Shown: piece by piece, positions 45,146-54,459 of the stretch
Layout: every line of letters starts with the position of its first letter
Position numbering within the stretch: the stretch's first letter is position 1
Source: CAWCUU01 sp963798855
GTDB lineage: Bacteria; Gemmatimonadota; Gemmatimonadetes; Longimicrobiales; RSA9
Direction of reading: 5' to 3'
NCBI GenBank assembly: GCA_963798855.1
Contig: CAWCUU010000002.1
Span: 186,001 to 250,000 of the forward strand
Length of the DNA stretch: 64,000 bases
Program-made: the position numbers and the translations under genes
Notes under the pieces: generated by a model
The model's database searches: none
What the model was told of the DNA's origin: nothing
What the model saw: the letters and a program-made list of their open reading frames with translations, nothing else

Positions 45146-47608
45146 ATGCGCGCCGCCCTTTCGCTGGCCGCCCTGACCGCTGGCCTCACGCTGGGACTCC
45201 CGGCCGCGGCGGCGGCCCAGGACCTTTTCGGGTCCGGTGTCGCCGTCGCCGGCGACGAGCTCCTGGTGCTCAAGCCCGGGACGTCGCGAGGCGCCGCGGC
45301 GCTCGTCGTCTTCGGGCGCCGCGGCGGCGAATGGCGGGAAGCCGCGCGGCTGGCGCCGATCGAGGCTCCGGCGGGCGAGGGGTTCGGCAGGTCGATGGCG
45401 GCCGCGCGGGATCTCGTGGTGGTCGCGGCGGCGGATGCGGACGGGGCGTGGGCGGCGCACACCTACCGGCGGAACGCTGGCGGCTGGACCCCGGCCGGTC
45501 GGATTCCGATGCGGGTGGACGCGACCCCGCCGAGCGCTGCATCGGTCACCGACTTCGCCGGGCTGATGCGCTACGCGGCTCCCCCGACCCGCGTGGTCGC
45601 GCTCTCGCGCGACGGCTCGCGGCTCGCGGTCGGCAGGACGGATGCGACCGGCCGCACGGCCGAAGTGGTCGTGCTCCGGTCGGGCCCGGACGGGTGGACG
45701 CGGGAGGCGTCGCTCCGTCCGCCAGCCGACACGCTCTCCGGCTCAACCGCGCGGCGCGAGTCGGGCGCGGCCCGCGCTGGGTCGGGCTTCGGCGCGGCCG
45801 TAGCGATCGAGGGCGACCTGCTCGCTGTCGCCGATGTTCCCGCGGTCGTCGCGACGGGCGCGCCGGACAGCGCCGCCGCGGGCGGCGTCGTCCGGGTGTT
45901 TCGGCGACTCCCGGCCGGCGAGTGGCGTGCGGCGACGCAGCTGAGCGCGCCCGTGAGCGACGCCGCCGAGACGTTCGGCGCGGCGCTGGCGTTCGACGGC
46001 CGCCGGCTGGTGGTGGGTGCGCCGGGCGCCGCGGCCGTCCACATCTACGACCTGGGGCACGATCCCGCGCAACCCGTCCCCGGTCCCGTGCTGCGTGGCG
46101 ATCGCGAGGCGACGGATTTCGGCGCCTCGATCGGCGTGAGCGGAAACGAGCTCTGGATCGGCTCGCCGGCGGCGAAGGGCGGTGCCGGCGAGGTCCACCA
46201 CTTCACGCGCAGCGGTTCCGTCGCGCCCTGGATGGCGGCGGAAACGCTGCCTGCGGTCGACCCGGGAGCGCGGGCCGCGCTCGGCGCCTCCGTGGCCGTG
46301 TCGCCCGACTTGGTGGTCGCCGGCGCGCCCGCCGCGCGCGGCGGCTACGGCGAGGCCCGGATCTGGACGCGCGGTCCCGGCGAGGCGTGGACCGCCTCCG
46401 CGACGCTGGATCCGGGCGCGAAGCTGAGCCCCGTCGTCGGCGCCCCGGTTCGCTGCGAGAGCCACCGCGCTTCCGGCTTCGAGTGCGGCGGCGTGGACCT
46501 GCTGGGGTTCCTGCCGGCCACCGCCATGGGCGGCGAGCCGGGCGAACCCGTGAGCGACCTGTGGGGCTGGACCGATCCGGAGACGAAGCGGGAGTACGCG
46601 CTGGTCGGCCGGACCGCCGGCGTCGCGATCGTCGATGTGACGGATCCGGCGCAGCCCCGCTATCTCGGCATCGTCCCGGGCCGGCCGGCTTTCCCGCGCG
46701 ACATCAAGGTCTACGACGGCCACATGTTCTTCGTGGGCGACCACGCCGGCGATCACGGCCTGCTCGTCTTCGACCTCACGCGCCTGCGAAGCTTCCGCGG
46801 CCCCGCGCCCGCCACGTTCGAGCCCGATGCGCGCTACGGCGGCATCGCCAGCGCGCACAACCTCGTCCTGGACACGGAGACCGGAACGGCCATACCCGTC
46901 GGCGGCAGCGCGGGCGGCGACAGCTGCGGCGGGGGGCTCCACATGGTCGACGTCCGCGACCCCGTCCATCCGGTGTTCGCCGGCTGCTACACGGACACGG
47001 AGGGCCTGATCTGGCAGGGCCGCACGCACGACGCGCAGTGTACCCGCTACCACGGGCCGGACGCGCGCTACGCCGGCAGGGACCTCTGCTTCGCCGCGAA
47101 CGAGACGGCGCTCCGCGTCGTCGACATCACGGACCGGGCGCAGCCGAAGGCGATCTCGAAAGCGACGTACCCGGACCGAGGCTACATCCACCAGGGGTGG
47201 CTGACGGAGGATCAACGCTACTTCTTCATGGACGACGAGGCCGACGAGCTGGTGGGGCTCACGCCGCGCACGAGGACGCTGATCTGGGACGTCGCCCGGC
47301 TCGATGACCCCGTCCTGGCCGGCGAGTATCTCGGGCCGGACGCCGCAACGGACCACAACCTCTACATCCGCGGACATGTCATGTACCAGGCCAACTACCA
47401 GGCCGGCCTGCGCGTCGTCGACATCTCGGACCCGCTCCACCCCGTCGAGGTCGGCTTCTTCGACACGACCCCCTACGACGGCAACCCGAGCGGCTGGGAG
47501 GGCGGCGCGTGGACCGCCTTCCCGTTTCTCGACAGCGGCGTGGTCCTCGTCTCGAGCATCAACGAGGGCCTCTTCCTGCTGCGGCCTCGCCCGAAGCCGG
47601 TTTCGTGA
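45146..47608 (+). CDS. Choice-of-anchor B family secreted protein
   Basis: 820 aa. Signal peptide 'MRAALSLAALTAGLTLGLP'. First half (~30-430): FG-GAP/Kelch-like repeats ('FGSGVAVAGDELLVLKPGTS', 'FGASIGVSGNELWIGSPAAK', 'LGASVAVSPDLVVAGAPAAR'). Second half (~460-820): LVIVD repeats, the choice-of-anchor B region ('GVAIVDVTDPAQPRYLGIVP', 'GLRVVDISDPLHPVEVGFFD'). Starts ~100 bases past the PadR promoter and shares that spacer. Cell surface or secreted; role unknown. Confidence 0.85.
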   Translation: MRAALSLAALTAGLTLGLPAAAAAQDLFGSGVAVAGDELLVLKPGTSRGAAALVVFGRRGGEWREAARLAPIEAPAGEGFGRSMAAARDLVVVAAADADGAWAAHTYRRNAGGWTPAGRIPMRVDATPPSAASVTDFAGLMRYAAPPTRVVALSRDGSRLAVGRTDATGRTAEVVVLRSGPDGWTREASLRPPADTLSGSTARRESGAARAGSGFGAAVAIEGDLLAVADVPAVVATGAPDSAAAGGVVRVFRRLPAGEWRAATQLSAPVSDAAETFGAALAFDGRRLVVGAPGAAAVHIYDLGHDPAQPVPGPVLRGDREATDFGASIGVSGNELWIGSPAAKGGAGEVHHFTRSGSVAPWMAAETLPAVDPGARAALGASVAVSPDLVVAGAPAARGGYGEARIWTRGPGEAWTASATLDPGAKLSPVVGAPVRCESHRASGFECGGVDLLGFLPATAMGGEPGEPVSDLWGWTDPETKREYALVGRTAGVAIVDVTDPAQPRYLGIVPGRPAFPRDIKVYDGHMFFVGDHAGDHGLLVFDLTRLRSFRGPAPATFEPDARYGGIASAHNLVLDTETGTAIPVGGSAGGDSCGGGLHMVDVRDPVHPVFAGCYTDTEGLIWQGRTHDAQCTRYHGPDARYAGRDLCFAANETALRVVDITDRAQPKAISKATYPDRGYIHQGWLTEDQRYFFMDDEADELVGLTPRTRTLIWDVARLDDPVLAGEYLGPDAATDHNLYIRGHVMYQANYQAGLRVVDISDPLHPVEVGFFDTTPYDGNPSGWEGGAWTAFPFLDSGVVLVSSINEGLFLLRPRPKPVS

Positions 47609-47663
47609 GCGGTGCCATCTCGCCTGGAGCCGGAGGAATAGCCACCTCAATCCGGACGGGAGC

Positions 47664-48371
47664 TCAACCGCCGCCCAGCACGTCGCCGATCGCGGCGAGA
47701 CTCAGGTGATCGCCAATGTCGCGGCCATAGTGCGCCAGCACCACCCCGCCGCCCGGGTCGACGAGAAAGTCGGCCGGCATCGTGTGCATCCGCCAGTCGG
47801 CCCCTCCCCAGAAGCCGTAGCGCATCGCCCGCACCCAGTCGACGTAGAAGCTCGGCAGGACCGTGCTGTTGAGGAGCCCCCACCGCGATCGCCGGACCCC
47901 ATATCGCCCGTAGATTTCCTCACCCTCGTCCCCCCGGAAGCCGCGCGGCCCCACCCCCACCACCGTGATCGGATGGCCGTTGGTGACGAGGGTCTGATTG
48001 AGCACGCCAGGATCCGAGCCGAGCCGCGTCCTCCAGAACGCGTGGCTCAGCACCGCCACCGCGTGCGCGCCGGACGCGTCGTCGTCGGAAGGGGAGAGAA
48101 GGCGTCCCAGCGCCGGGTTCAGCCCGAGCACGGGGAAGTACGAACCCGACACGACCATCGCCGTGCCGCTCTCCGTCTGCCCTTGCAGCGCCAGGTTCGC
48201 CTGGAAGGTGCGGTGTGCCGCGAGGCCGGTCAGCACCTTCTGCCCCCGCTCGAGGTCGCGGTACATCGGGTAGCTGAACACCTGGTCGCAGTCGCCCGTG
48301 TCGTTGCACGACCAGCGCCCGGGCTTGGGCCCCGGCGTCCCCGGGTTCACCAGCACTTCGGGGTCGTTCAT
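47664..48371 (-). pseudogene. MacB-permease fragment fused to peroxiredoxin-like C terminus
   Basis: One open frame joins two unrelated parts. Residues ~1-140 match the periplasmic domain of the ADOP permease at 58034-60531 ('CDQVFSYPMYRDLERGQKVL', 'VSGSYFPVLGLNPALGRLL', 'VAVLSHAFWRT'); the first membrane helix is missing, with 'MND' joined to 'PEVLVN'. From about 47920 the frame continues as 'GVRRSRWGLLNSTVLPSFYV', 'GADWRMHTMPADFLVDPGGG', 'YGRDIGDHLS', as in the C-terminal half of AhpC/TSA-like peroxiredoxins, lacking their active-site Cys. Probably a non-functional recombination product. Confidence 0.7.
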
Positions 48372-48475
48372 GGTCGAGGGCGCCCTTTCGGGGAGCGAAG
48401 CGTCGCAAGCCAATGCGGCGTGTCAGGGAAAGATATGGGCCGGAACTGGAGGACCGCCGGACGCTGCCGAAATCG

Positions 48476-49378
48476 CTAGCGCACCAATGCCTGGGCCAGA
48501 CGGACCACCGTAGCCAAACGACCCTCGGTAAGGTCTGCCCAGGTGAAGCGGAGCACGCGGTACCCTGCTGCGGTCAGCTCGGCATCGCGCCGGCGGTCCG
48601 CCGCGAAGGACCGCGCCGACGCGTGAAACGCGTAGCCATCCACCTCGGCCACCACGCGGGCGTTCCGCCAGAGGAAATCCACCTCATGGCCGAGCACCCG
48701 CACGTTCAGCTCGGGCCGGGGCAGGCGTGCGCTCCGGGTGACCTCGAGCAGCTTCTCCTCACCTTCCGAGCGCGTAAAGGACGGGCCGTCCTCGGCGTCG
48801 AGCAGCCGGCGCAGCAGCGGCGCTCCGTGATGCCTCGGGTGCCGTTCCAGCATCGCGCGCACCTCCGAACGCGTCACGAGACGCATCCGCAGCGCCTTCG
48901 CTAGCGCCTGCTCCACCTCGCGCGAGGTCAGCGTCTCCGCGATGTCGAGCAGCGTCCGGGCTGCCGTGGTCACCGGGATGGCATCGACCGTCGTCACTTC
49001 GTCCGGCAGCAGGTCCCGCACGCGGTGGATGCGGACTCCCTCGATCCGACGCCGCACTCGGCGAGGCACCGTCACCTCCACGACTGGATGAGCGCGGCTC
49101 GACTCCAGCAACCCGTGCAGGACCGCCGCGCTCACGTGACTGACTCTGCCGTCCGGACCGCACGCGAGCACGGCGGCGGCCTCCGCCGCACGCCCGGCCG
49201 AAAGCGGACCGATCTGGTACACCCCTCGCCGCAGGAGCGCGAGCCGGCCGCTGCTCACCATTCGGTCGATGGCATGGGCCGGTAAGCCGCGCCCCAGCAG
49301 CTGCGCGCGCGCCGCGACGCCGTGTTGCGCCGAGCCCAGCTCGCGCAGGATCCGCTCCGTTTCCGACTGTGCCGGCAT
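48476..49378 (-). CDS. AbiEi-like wHTH plus DUF559 nuclease-fold protein
   Basis: 300 aa from ATG 49378. N-terminal winged helix of the AbiEi antitoxin type ('RELGSAQHGVAARAQLLGRG', 'MVSSGRLALLRRGVYQIG'), middle region of the same family ('VTTAARTLLDIAETLTSREV'), C-terminal DUF559 Vsr-like fold ('LGHEVDFLWRNARVVAEVDG', 'RDAELTAAGYRVLRFTWADL') with the Asp/Glu residues of PD-(D/E)XK nucleases. Stand-alone, with no AbiEii nucleotidyltransferase next to it. Common orphan family in actinobacteria and Gemmatimonadota-like genomes; defence role only inferred. Confidence 0.83.
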   Translation of the reverse strand: MPAQSETERILRELGSAQHGVAARAQLLGRGLPAHAIDRMVSSGRLALLRRGVYQIGPLSAGRAAEAAAVLACGPDGRVSHVSAAVLHGLLESSRAHPVVEVTVPRRVRRRIEGVRIHRVRDLLPDEVTTVDAIPVTTAARTLLDIAETLTSREVEQALAKALRMRLVTRSEVRAMLERHPRHHGAPLLRRLLDAEDGPSFTRSEGEEKLLEVTRSARLPRPELNVRVLGHEVDFLWRNARVVAEVDGYAFHASARSFAADRRRDAELTAAGYRVLRFTWADLTEGRLATVVRLAQALVR

Positions 49379-50069
49379 ACGTCTTCGCCCTTCCGACGCG
49401 CGTCCGAGCACCACCGTAGCGGCCGCTGCCGCCGGGACTCCGCGTCGCGGATTCCGCCGCGCGATGTAAGATGCGCCCCGCCGACTCCACCCCGGCAATC
49501 GGAGAGCAGTTGACCGCTCCTTGCGCCGTCGGACTGGCACCGGCAGCCCTGCCGGAGGGCGCTGGGGCCACTTTCACCGCGCATGCCGACGGAGAAGTTG
49601 CCCCGCTCCCTCGAAACCTTCGGTGGGGGCAACCCCGGCAGCGGGGGCCGTCCCCGGCGCGCCTTCCAGAGCCGCGACGCCCGGCGCGCCTTCCAGCGCC
49701 GCGACGCCCGGCGCGCACCCGACGACGCCCCCGACGTCCCGGCACTGCTTCCGTCGCACTGCCGCCCCGGCGCCCCGACAACGCCGACGTCCCTCGAGGG
49801 TCGGACCCCGAGATAGCGGGCGCGACGGGGCAGAGCCATGGCGATACGGGCGGCGCGAGCCTGGCAAGGCGCGGATCGAGCCCCGGCGCCAGCGGGATAC
49901 ATTCAATGATCGCAGGTTGGTACGGGCGTCGCATCCTCGACGGACGCAATGGAGATGGTCGTCCCGATTCCAGCGTGGCGCCGCCTTTGACGCGGCAGCT
50001 CCCGCCGCCTATCCATGCGTCGCCGGCGCGCGGAGCGCGGCGGTGATCCCCGAAAGCCCGGAGACCACG
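49379..50069. other. 690-bp spacer with 27-bp tandem repeat
   Basis: No gene supported. A 27-base unit (GGCGCGCCTTCCAGAGCCGC...) occurs at 49656-49682 and 49683-49709, with a partial third copy after. A short stem CCGGCA-GCCC-TGCCGG lies at 49542-49557. The last ~60 bases hold the promoter and ribosome site of the peptidase gene. Confidence 0.5.
49656..49709. repeat. 27-bp tandem repeat, two full copies
   Basis: Two copies differ at one base (AG/GC in the middle). Period 27 keeps codon phase, so it may be left from a former coding repeat. Confidence 0.6.
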
Positions 50070-51395
50070 ATGCCCTCAAAATCGCGTTTGACGCCCGCGG
50101 CCGCGCCTCGAGTCGCGCACCGTTCGCTCCTCGGCGCGGCGGCGGTCGCGGCCGCGCTGCTGTTCTCGCTGCGGGCCCCGGCGGCCGCACAGCAGTCGAT
50201 GCCGGCCGATCCCGCAGCCGTCGCGAAGAAGGCGAGCATGCGGCGCGCCCTCGAGCGGGTGAAGGCCGAGCACGAGCAGGCGATCCAGGACGAGATCGAC
50301 CTGTGCGAGATAGCCGCGCCGCCCTTCCACGAGCAGGAGCGCGGCCGCGCCTACGCCGAGCGGCTGCAGGCGCTCGGCTTCGCGCGCGTCTGGACGGACT
50401 CCGCCGGCAACGTGATCGCCGAAAAGCCCGGCGCGGCGGACGGCCCGGTCGTCGTGCTCGCCGGCCACCTCGATACGGTCTTCCCGCCGGGCACCGATGT
50501 GAGCGTGGAGCGCGAGCGGAACGTCCTGAAGGGCCCCGGCATCGGCGACGACTGCCGCGGCCTGACGGTCGTGCTGTCGGTCGCGCGCGCGCTGCAGGCG
50601 GAGAAGATCGGCACGCCCGGCACGATCTACTTCGTCGGCGACGTCGGCGAGGAGGGTCTGGGCGACCTGCGCGGGATGAAGCAGCTGTTCGGCGCCACGC
50701 TGAAGGACCGGATCGACTACTTCATCTCCGTCGACGGCGCCGGCTACGGCGTGACGAAGGACGCGGTGGGCAGCAACCGCTACAAGGTCAGCTACAAGGG
50801 CCCGGGCGGGCACAGCTACGGCGCGTTCGGGATGCCGAGCCCGATCCACGCGCTAGGCCGCGCCATCGCGAAGGTCGCCGACTTCCAGGTGCCCGCCTCG
50901 CCGAAGACCACCTTCAACGTCGGCGAGGTCGAGGGCGGCACGTCGGTCAACTCGATCGCCTTCGAGGCGAGCATGCTCGTCGACATGCGCTCCGTCAGCG
51001 CGGACGAGCTCGCGAAGGTCGACGCGAAGTTCCAGGAGGCGGTGCAGGCCGCGCTCGAAGAGGAGAACCAGCGCGCGCGTCGCCCCGAGGAGAAGCTCAC
51101 GGTCGATGTCGAGAGCGTCGGCGTGCGCCCGGCCGGCTCGCAGCCCGCGGACGCGCCGATCGTGCTCACCGCCGTCGCCGCCGGGAAGGTGATCGGCTTC
51201 GATCCCGAGGTCGGCGCTTCGAGCACCGACTCCAACGTGCCGATCTCGCTTGGCATCCCCGCCGTCACGATCGACGGCGGCGGCAGCGGCCACGGCGCCC
51301 ACTCCCTCGACGAGACCTTCGACGCGACCGACGCGTGGAAGGGCACGCAGTGGGCGCTGCTGCTCGTGACCAGCCTGGCGGGAGGCGTGAGGTAG
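50070..51395 (+). CDS. Exported M20-family metallopeptidase
   Basis: 441 aa from ATG 50070. Signal peptide 'LLGAAAVAAALLFSLRAPAA'. M20 zinc ligands: 'VVVLAGHLDTVF' (His, Asp), 'GIGDDCRGLTV' (Asp), 'FVGDVGEEGLGDL' (two Glu, catalytic base and ligand), 'GHSYGAFGMPSPI' in the dimerisation lid, final His in 'GAHSLDETFDA'. PepT/ArgE-like dipeptidase or deacylase acting in the periplasm; substrate unknown. Convergent, 17 bases from an ADOP permease. Confidence 0.86.
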   Translation: MPSKSRLTPAAAPRVAHRSLLGAAAVAAALLFSLRAPAAAQQSMPADPAAVAKKASMRRALERVKAEHEQAIQDEIDLCEIAAPPFHEQERGRAYAERLQALGFARVWTDSAGNVIAEKPGAADGPVVVLAGHLDTVFPPGTDVSVERERNVLKGPGIGDDCRGLTVVLSVARALQAEKIGTPGTIYFVGDVGEEGLGDLRGMKQLFGATLKDRIDYFISVDGAGYGVTKDAVGSNRYKVSYKGPGGHSYGAFGMPSPIHALGRAIAKVADFQVPASPKTTFNVGEVEGGTSVNSIAFEASMLVDMRSVSADELAKVDAKFQEAVQAALEEENQRARRPEEKLTVDVESVGVRPAGSQPADAPIVLTAVAAGKVIGFDPEVGASSTDSNVPISLGIPAVTIDGGGSGHGAHSLDETFDATDAWKGTQWALLLVTSLAGGVR

Positions 51396-51412
51396 CAGAT
51401 CGGCCCTTCGCT

Positions 51413-53857
51413 CTACTCCCTCCTCAGCGCCGCGGCCGGGTCCACGGCGGCGGCGCGGCGTGCGGGGATCCAGCTCGCTAACGCCGCGACCGCGACCAGG
51501 GCTACGGTGACGGCGCCATAGGTCAGCGGGTCGCGTGATCCGACGCCGTAGAGCAGCGAGTCGATCAGGCGACTGCCGACCGCGGCTACCGCGAGTCCGA
51601 GCGCGACGCCCGCGACGCCGAGCGCGAGCCCCTGCCGCACCACCATCCCGCTGACCTCGCCGCCGCTCGCGCCGAGCGCCATGCGCACGCCGATCTCGCG
51701 CGTGCGCTCGCCGACCACGTAGGAGACCACGCCGTAGATGCCGACCATCCCGAGCAGCAGCGCGACGAGGGACGACGCGCCGAGCACGGCCATCGTGAAG
51801 GAGGTGCGCGACGCGGATTCGCGCACGACCTCGCTCATCGTGCGCGGCTCGGCGAGCGCGATGTGCGGATTGATCTCGTTCAGGATGCGACGCAGCACGG
51901 GCAGGAACGCCGTCGGCTCGCCGGACAGGCGCACGGTGACGTCGCGGCTGCGGATGCTCTGCGGCTGGTCCGCCGGGCCCACCAGTGTCGGGAAATAGAT
52001 CAGCTCCTCCGGGTCCTGCTGCAGGCCCCGGCTGTGGACGTCGCCGACGACGCCTACCACCTGCCACCAGTCGTCGCCAATGTTCACGCGCTTCCCGAGC
52101 GCGCTGCCGTTCGGCCACCAGCGCTTCGCGTAGGCGCGACTCACGACGACGCCGCGCAAGCCGTTTGCGCCATCGCGCGGATCGAGCGCGCGCCCCTCGA
52201 CCACCGGGATCCCCATCGTCTCGAGGTAGCCGGGATCGGCAAACGTAATGTACGCGAGCGGAGGCACCTCGTTCGGCCCCACGGGGTGGTCCTCGATCTC
52301 GTGGGCCTGGAAGCTGATCTGGCCGCTCAGCGGCACGGCGGCCACGGCTCCGACCGAGCGAACCTGCCTCTGCCCGGCGATCCGCTCCCGCAGCTGCCGG
52401 AAGAGCGCCGACACCGCGTTCGGGTCCGCCACCTCGCCCGGCGGGACGGTCACGCGCACCGTCAGCACGCCGTCCGGACGGAATCCGGGCTGGACGCCGA
52501 GCAGCGCCACGAAGCTGCGCAGCATGAGACCCGAGCCGACCAGCAGCACGAGCGCGAGCGCGACCTGCGTCACGACCAGCGCGTTGCGCACGCGATGACG
52601 CTCGCGGCCGGCGGTCCCGCCGCGCGCGCCGCCCTCCTTCAGCGCGGGGGAGAGGTCCTGCCGTACGTACCGCAGCACGGGGAAGAGACCGAAGGCGAGA
52701 GCGGAGAGGAGCGACACGACGGCCGTGAAGCCGAGCACGGGCAGGTCGACACCGACCTCGGCGAGGCGCGGCAGGTCGGCCGGCGCGAGCGCGATCGTGG
52801 CCCGCACCGCCAGCACCGCGATGCCGACGCCGAGGAGCCCTCCCATCAGCGCGAGCGCGACGCTCTCGGCCAGGAACGGCCGGGCGACGGCGCCGCGTCC
52901 GGCGCCCAGCGCCACCCGCACCGCGAGCTCGCGCTGTCTGCCCTCGGCGCGTACCAGCATCAGGTTTGCAACGTTCGCGCAGGCGATGAGCAGCACGAAC
53001 GCGACCATCGCGAGCAACGTCCAGAGGGTGTCGCCCAGATCCCCGACCACCGCCGCCTTGAGCGTGCGCACGCGTGTCTTCAGCTTGACGTCCTTCAGGA
53101 ACGCGATCACGGGTCCGGCGTCGGGGCGGAGCTGGGCCAGGTTGCCGATCAGGCCGTCCAGCTCCGCGGCGACCGTCTCAGGCGTCTGACCCGGGGCCAT
53201 GCGACCGACGCCCTCGGCGCCGAAGGCGCCCAGCGGCGCCTGGAGCGGATCCACTCGCAGCGGGATCCAGAAGCGAGCGTCGCGGTTCGGGAACCCCAGC
53301 TCGGCCGGGAGCACGCCCACGACCCGCCGGTTCGTGCCGTCCAGTCGGATCGTCTTGCCGACGAGGGAGGGGTCGGCGCCGAAGCGCGTCCGCCACAGCG
53401 CGTCCGTCAGCTCGACGACCGGCTCCGCGCCCTCCTCCGCGTCCGCCGGCTGGAGCGGCCGGCCCAGCGCGGGCGCGACCCGCAGCACGTCGAACAGCGA
53501 CGGCGTGACGACCTCGCCGGTCAAGCGCTCCGGCTCGCCGCCGGCGTCGAGGGTGGAGATGGTCTGCCTGTGCATCGCGAGGGAGGACAGCGAGTGCGCG
53601 TGCTCGCGATAGAGCAGGTAGAGCCCCGGCGACATCGGCAGCTCGTCCTGCCCGTCGCGGCCGAGGTGCTCCAGCGACAGCAGCCGGTCCGACTCGGCGT
53701 ACGGCAGCGGGCGCAGCAGCACCCGGTCCACGAGCGTGAACACCGCGGTCGTCGCGCCGATGCCCAGCGCCAGCGTCAGGACGGCGATGATGCTGAACCC
53801 CGGCGTGCGCGCGAGGCCACGCCACGCGAAGCGAAACTCCCTCAGCAATCCGGTCAT
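51413..53857 (-). CDS. ADOP-type ABC transporter permease (MacB/FtsX fold)
   Basis: 814 aa, intact. Starts 'MTGLLREFRFAWRGLARTPG' without the PadR-like prefix. MacB_PCD periplasmic domain (~20-240), three FtsX helices (~285-400), a second MacB_PCD (~430-650) and a second FtsX block (~690-790) ending 'RAAAVDPAAALRRE'. No ATPase gene is adjacent; such permeases often stand alone in Acidobacteriota and Gemmatimonadota. Presumed to move or act on an envelope substrate or serve as mechanotransmitter; unknown. Confidence 0.9.
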   Translation of the reverse strand: MTGLLREFRFAWRGLARTPGFSIIAVLTLALGIGATTAVFTLVDRVLLRPLPYAESDRLLSLEHLGRDGQDELPMSPGLYLLYREHAHSLSSLAMHRQTISTLDAGGEPERLTGEVVTPSLFDVLRVAPALGRPLQPADAEEGAEPVVELTDALWRTRFGADPSLVGKTIRLDGTNRRVVGVLPAELGFPNRDARFWIPLRVDPLQAPLGAFGAEGVGRMAPGQTPETVAAELDGLIGNLAQLRPDAGPVIAFLKDVKLKTRVRTLKAAVVGDLGDTLWTLLAMVAFVLLIACANVANLMLVRAEGRQRELAVRVALGAGRGAVARPFLAESVALALMGGLLGVGIAVLAVRATIALAPADLPRLAEVGVDLPVLGFTAVVSLLSALAFGLFPVLRYVRQDLSPALKEGGARGGTAGRERHRVRNALVVTQVALALVLLVGSGLMLRSFVALLGVQPGFRPDGVLTVRVTVPPGEVADPNAVSALFRQLRERIAGQRQVRSVGAVAAVPLSGQISFQAHEIEDHPVGPNEVPPLAYITFADPGYLETMGIPVVEGRALDPRDGANGLRGVVVSRAYAKRWWPNGSALGKRVNIGDDWWQVVGVVGDVHSRGLQQDPEELIYFPTLVGPADQPQSIRSRDVTVRLSGEPTAFLPVLRRILNEINPHIALAEPRTMSEVVRESASRTSFTMAVLGASSLVALLLGMVGIYGVVSYVVGERTREIGVRMALGASGGEVSGMVVRQGLALGVAGVALGLAVAAVGSRLIDSLLYGVGSRDPLTYGAVTVALVAVAALASWIPARRAAAVDPAAALRRE

Positions 53858-54019
53858 GCTCCCCCTGGTGCGCCGCGACTCCGCGATCGGGAAGTCGCGA
53901 CACGGATACGGCGCTCCAATGTCCGGCGGGGCCCCGCCGGCAGTGCGGCTCGCTTCGACGCGCTACGATACGATTGTGATGCTCGAAACGTTTCCGCGGG
54001 TTGCATGGCCGAGCCGGCG

Positions 54020-54259
54020 TCAGTTCGGATACCGTCGTGGATCGTCGCCGTACGTGCTCTCGTACTCCATGTTGCCATCCTGCCGGTGCACCTTCACCTG
54101 CGACGGCTCCTGGCGACGCGCCCTCGACTTCGCCGCCTTCACCGCCTCCTCCTTCGTGTCGTACTCCTCGCGGAACGCGTCATCGTTTTCGATGCTGATG
54201 ACCCAGCGGCTCCGATCCGCGTTGGGCAGCACGTGATAGACCGTCCGATCGCTCGCCAT
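54020..54259 (-). CDS. DUF2188 small protein
   Basis: 79 aa from ATG 54259 (GGAGG five bases upstream). DUF2188 pattern 'TVYHVLPNADRSRWVIS', 'REEYDTKEEAVKAAKSRARR', 'SQVKVHRQDGNMEYESTYGD'. These proteins have a short beta-sheet plus helix and are of unknown role. Divergent from the M20 gene downstream. Confidence 0.87.
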   Translation of the reverse strand: MASDRTVYHVLPNADRSRWVISIENDDAFREEYDTKEEAVKAAKSRARRQEPSQVKVHRQDGNMEYESTYGDDPRRYPN

Positions 54260-54459
54260 ACACACCTCCCTGAAATGGATACCTTTCGCGTCGCGAGACG
54301 TGCATGTCGCGTGCCCTCTGCCTGGCGAGTCGGCGCGTCTCGGCACCCCACACCGCCGGCCGTCACGTCTGCCTCGCCCGCCGCTGGACTCACCGGCAGG
54401 CGGCACCTACTCTGTCGGTCGTTCCGCACATCCCCTCTGACATCGCCGGAGGTCGCCTC

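Noticed and set aside
48371..48413. Earlier TTG start for the permease/peroxiredoxin chimera
   Set aside because: ATG 48371 fits the 'MND' start of the related permease; the upstream bases show no conserved codons.
49379..50069. Coding frames through the 27-bp tandem
   Set aside because: Low-complexity Arg/Ala/Pro runs in every frame; no start with a site.
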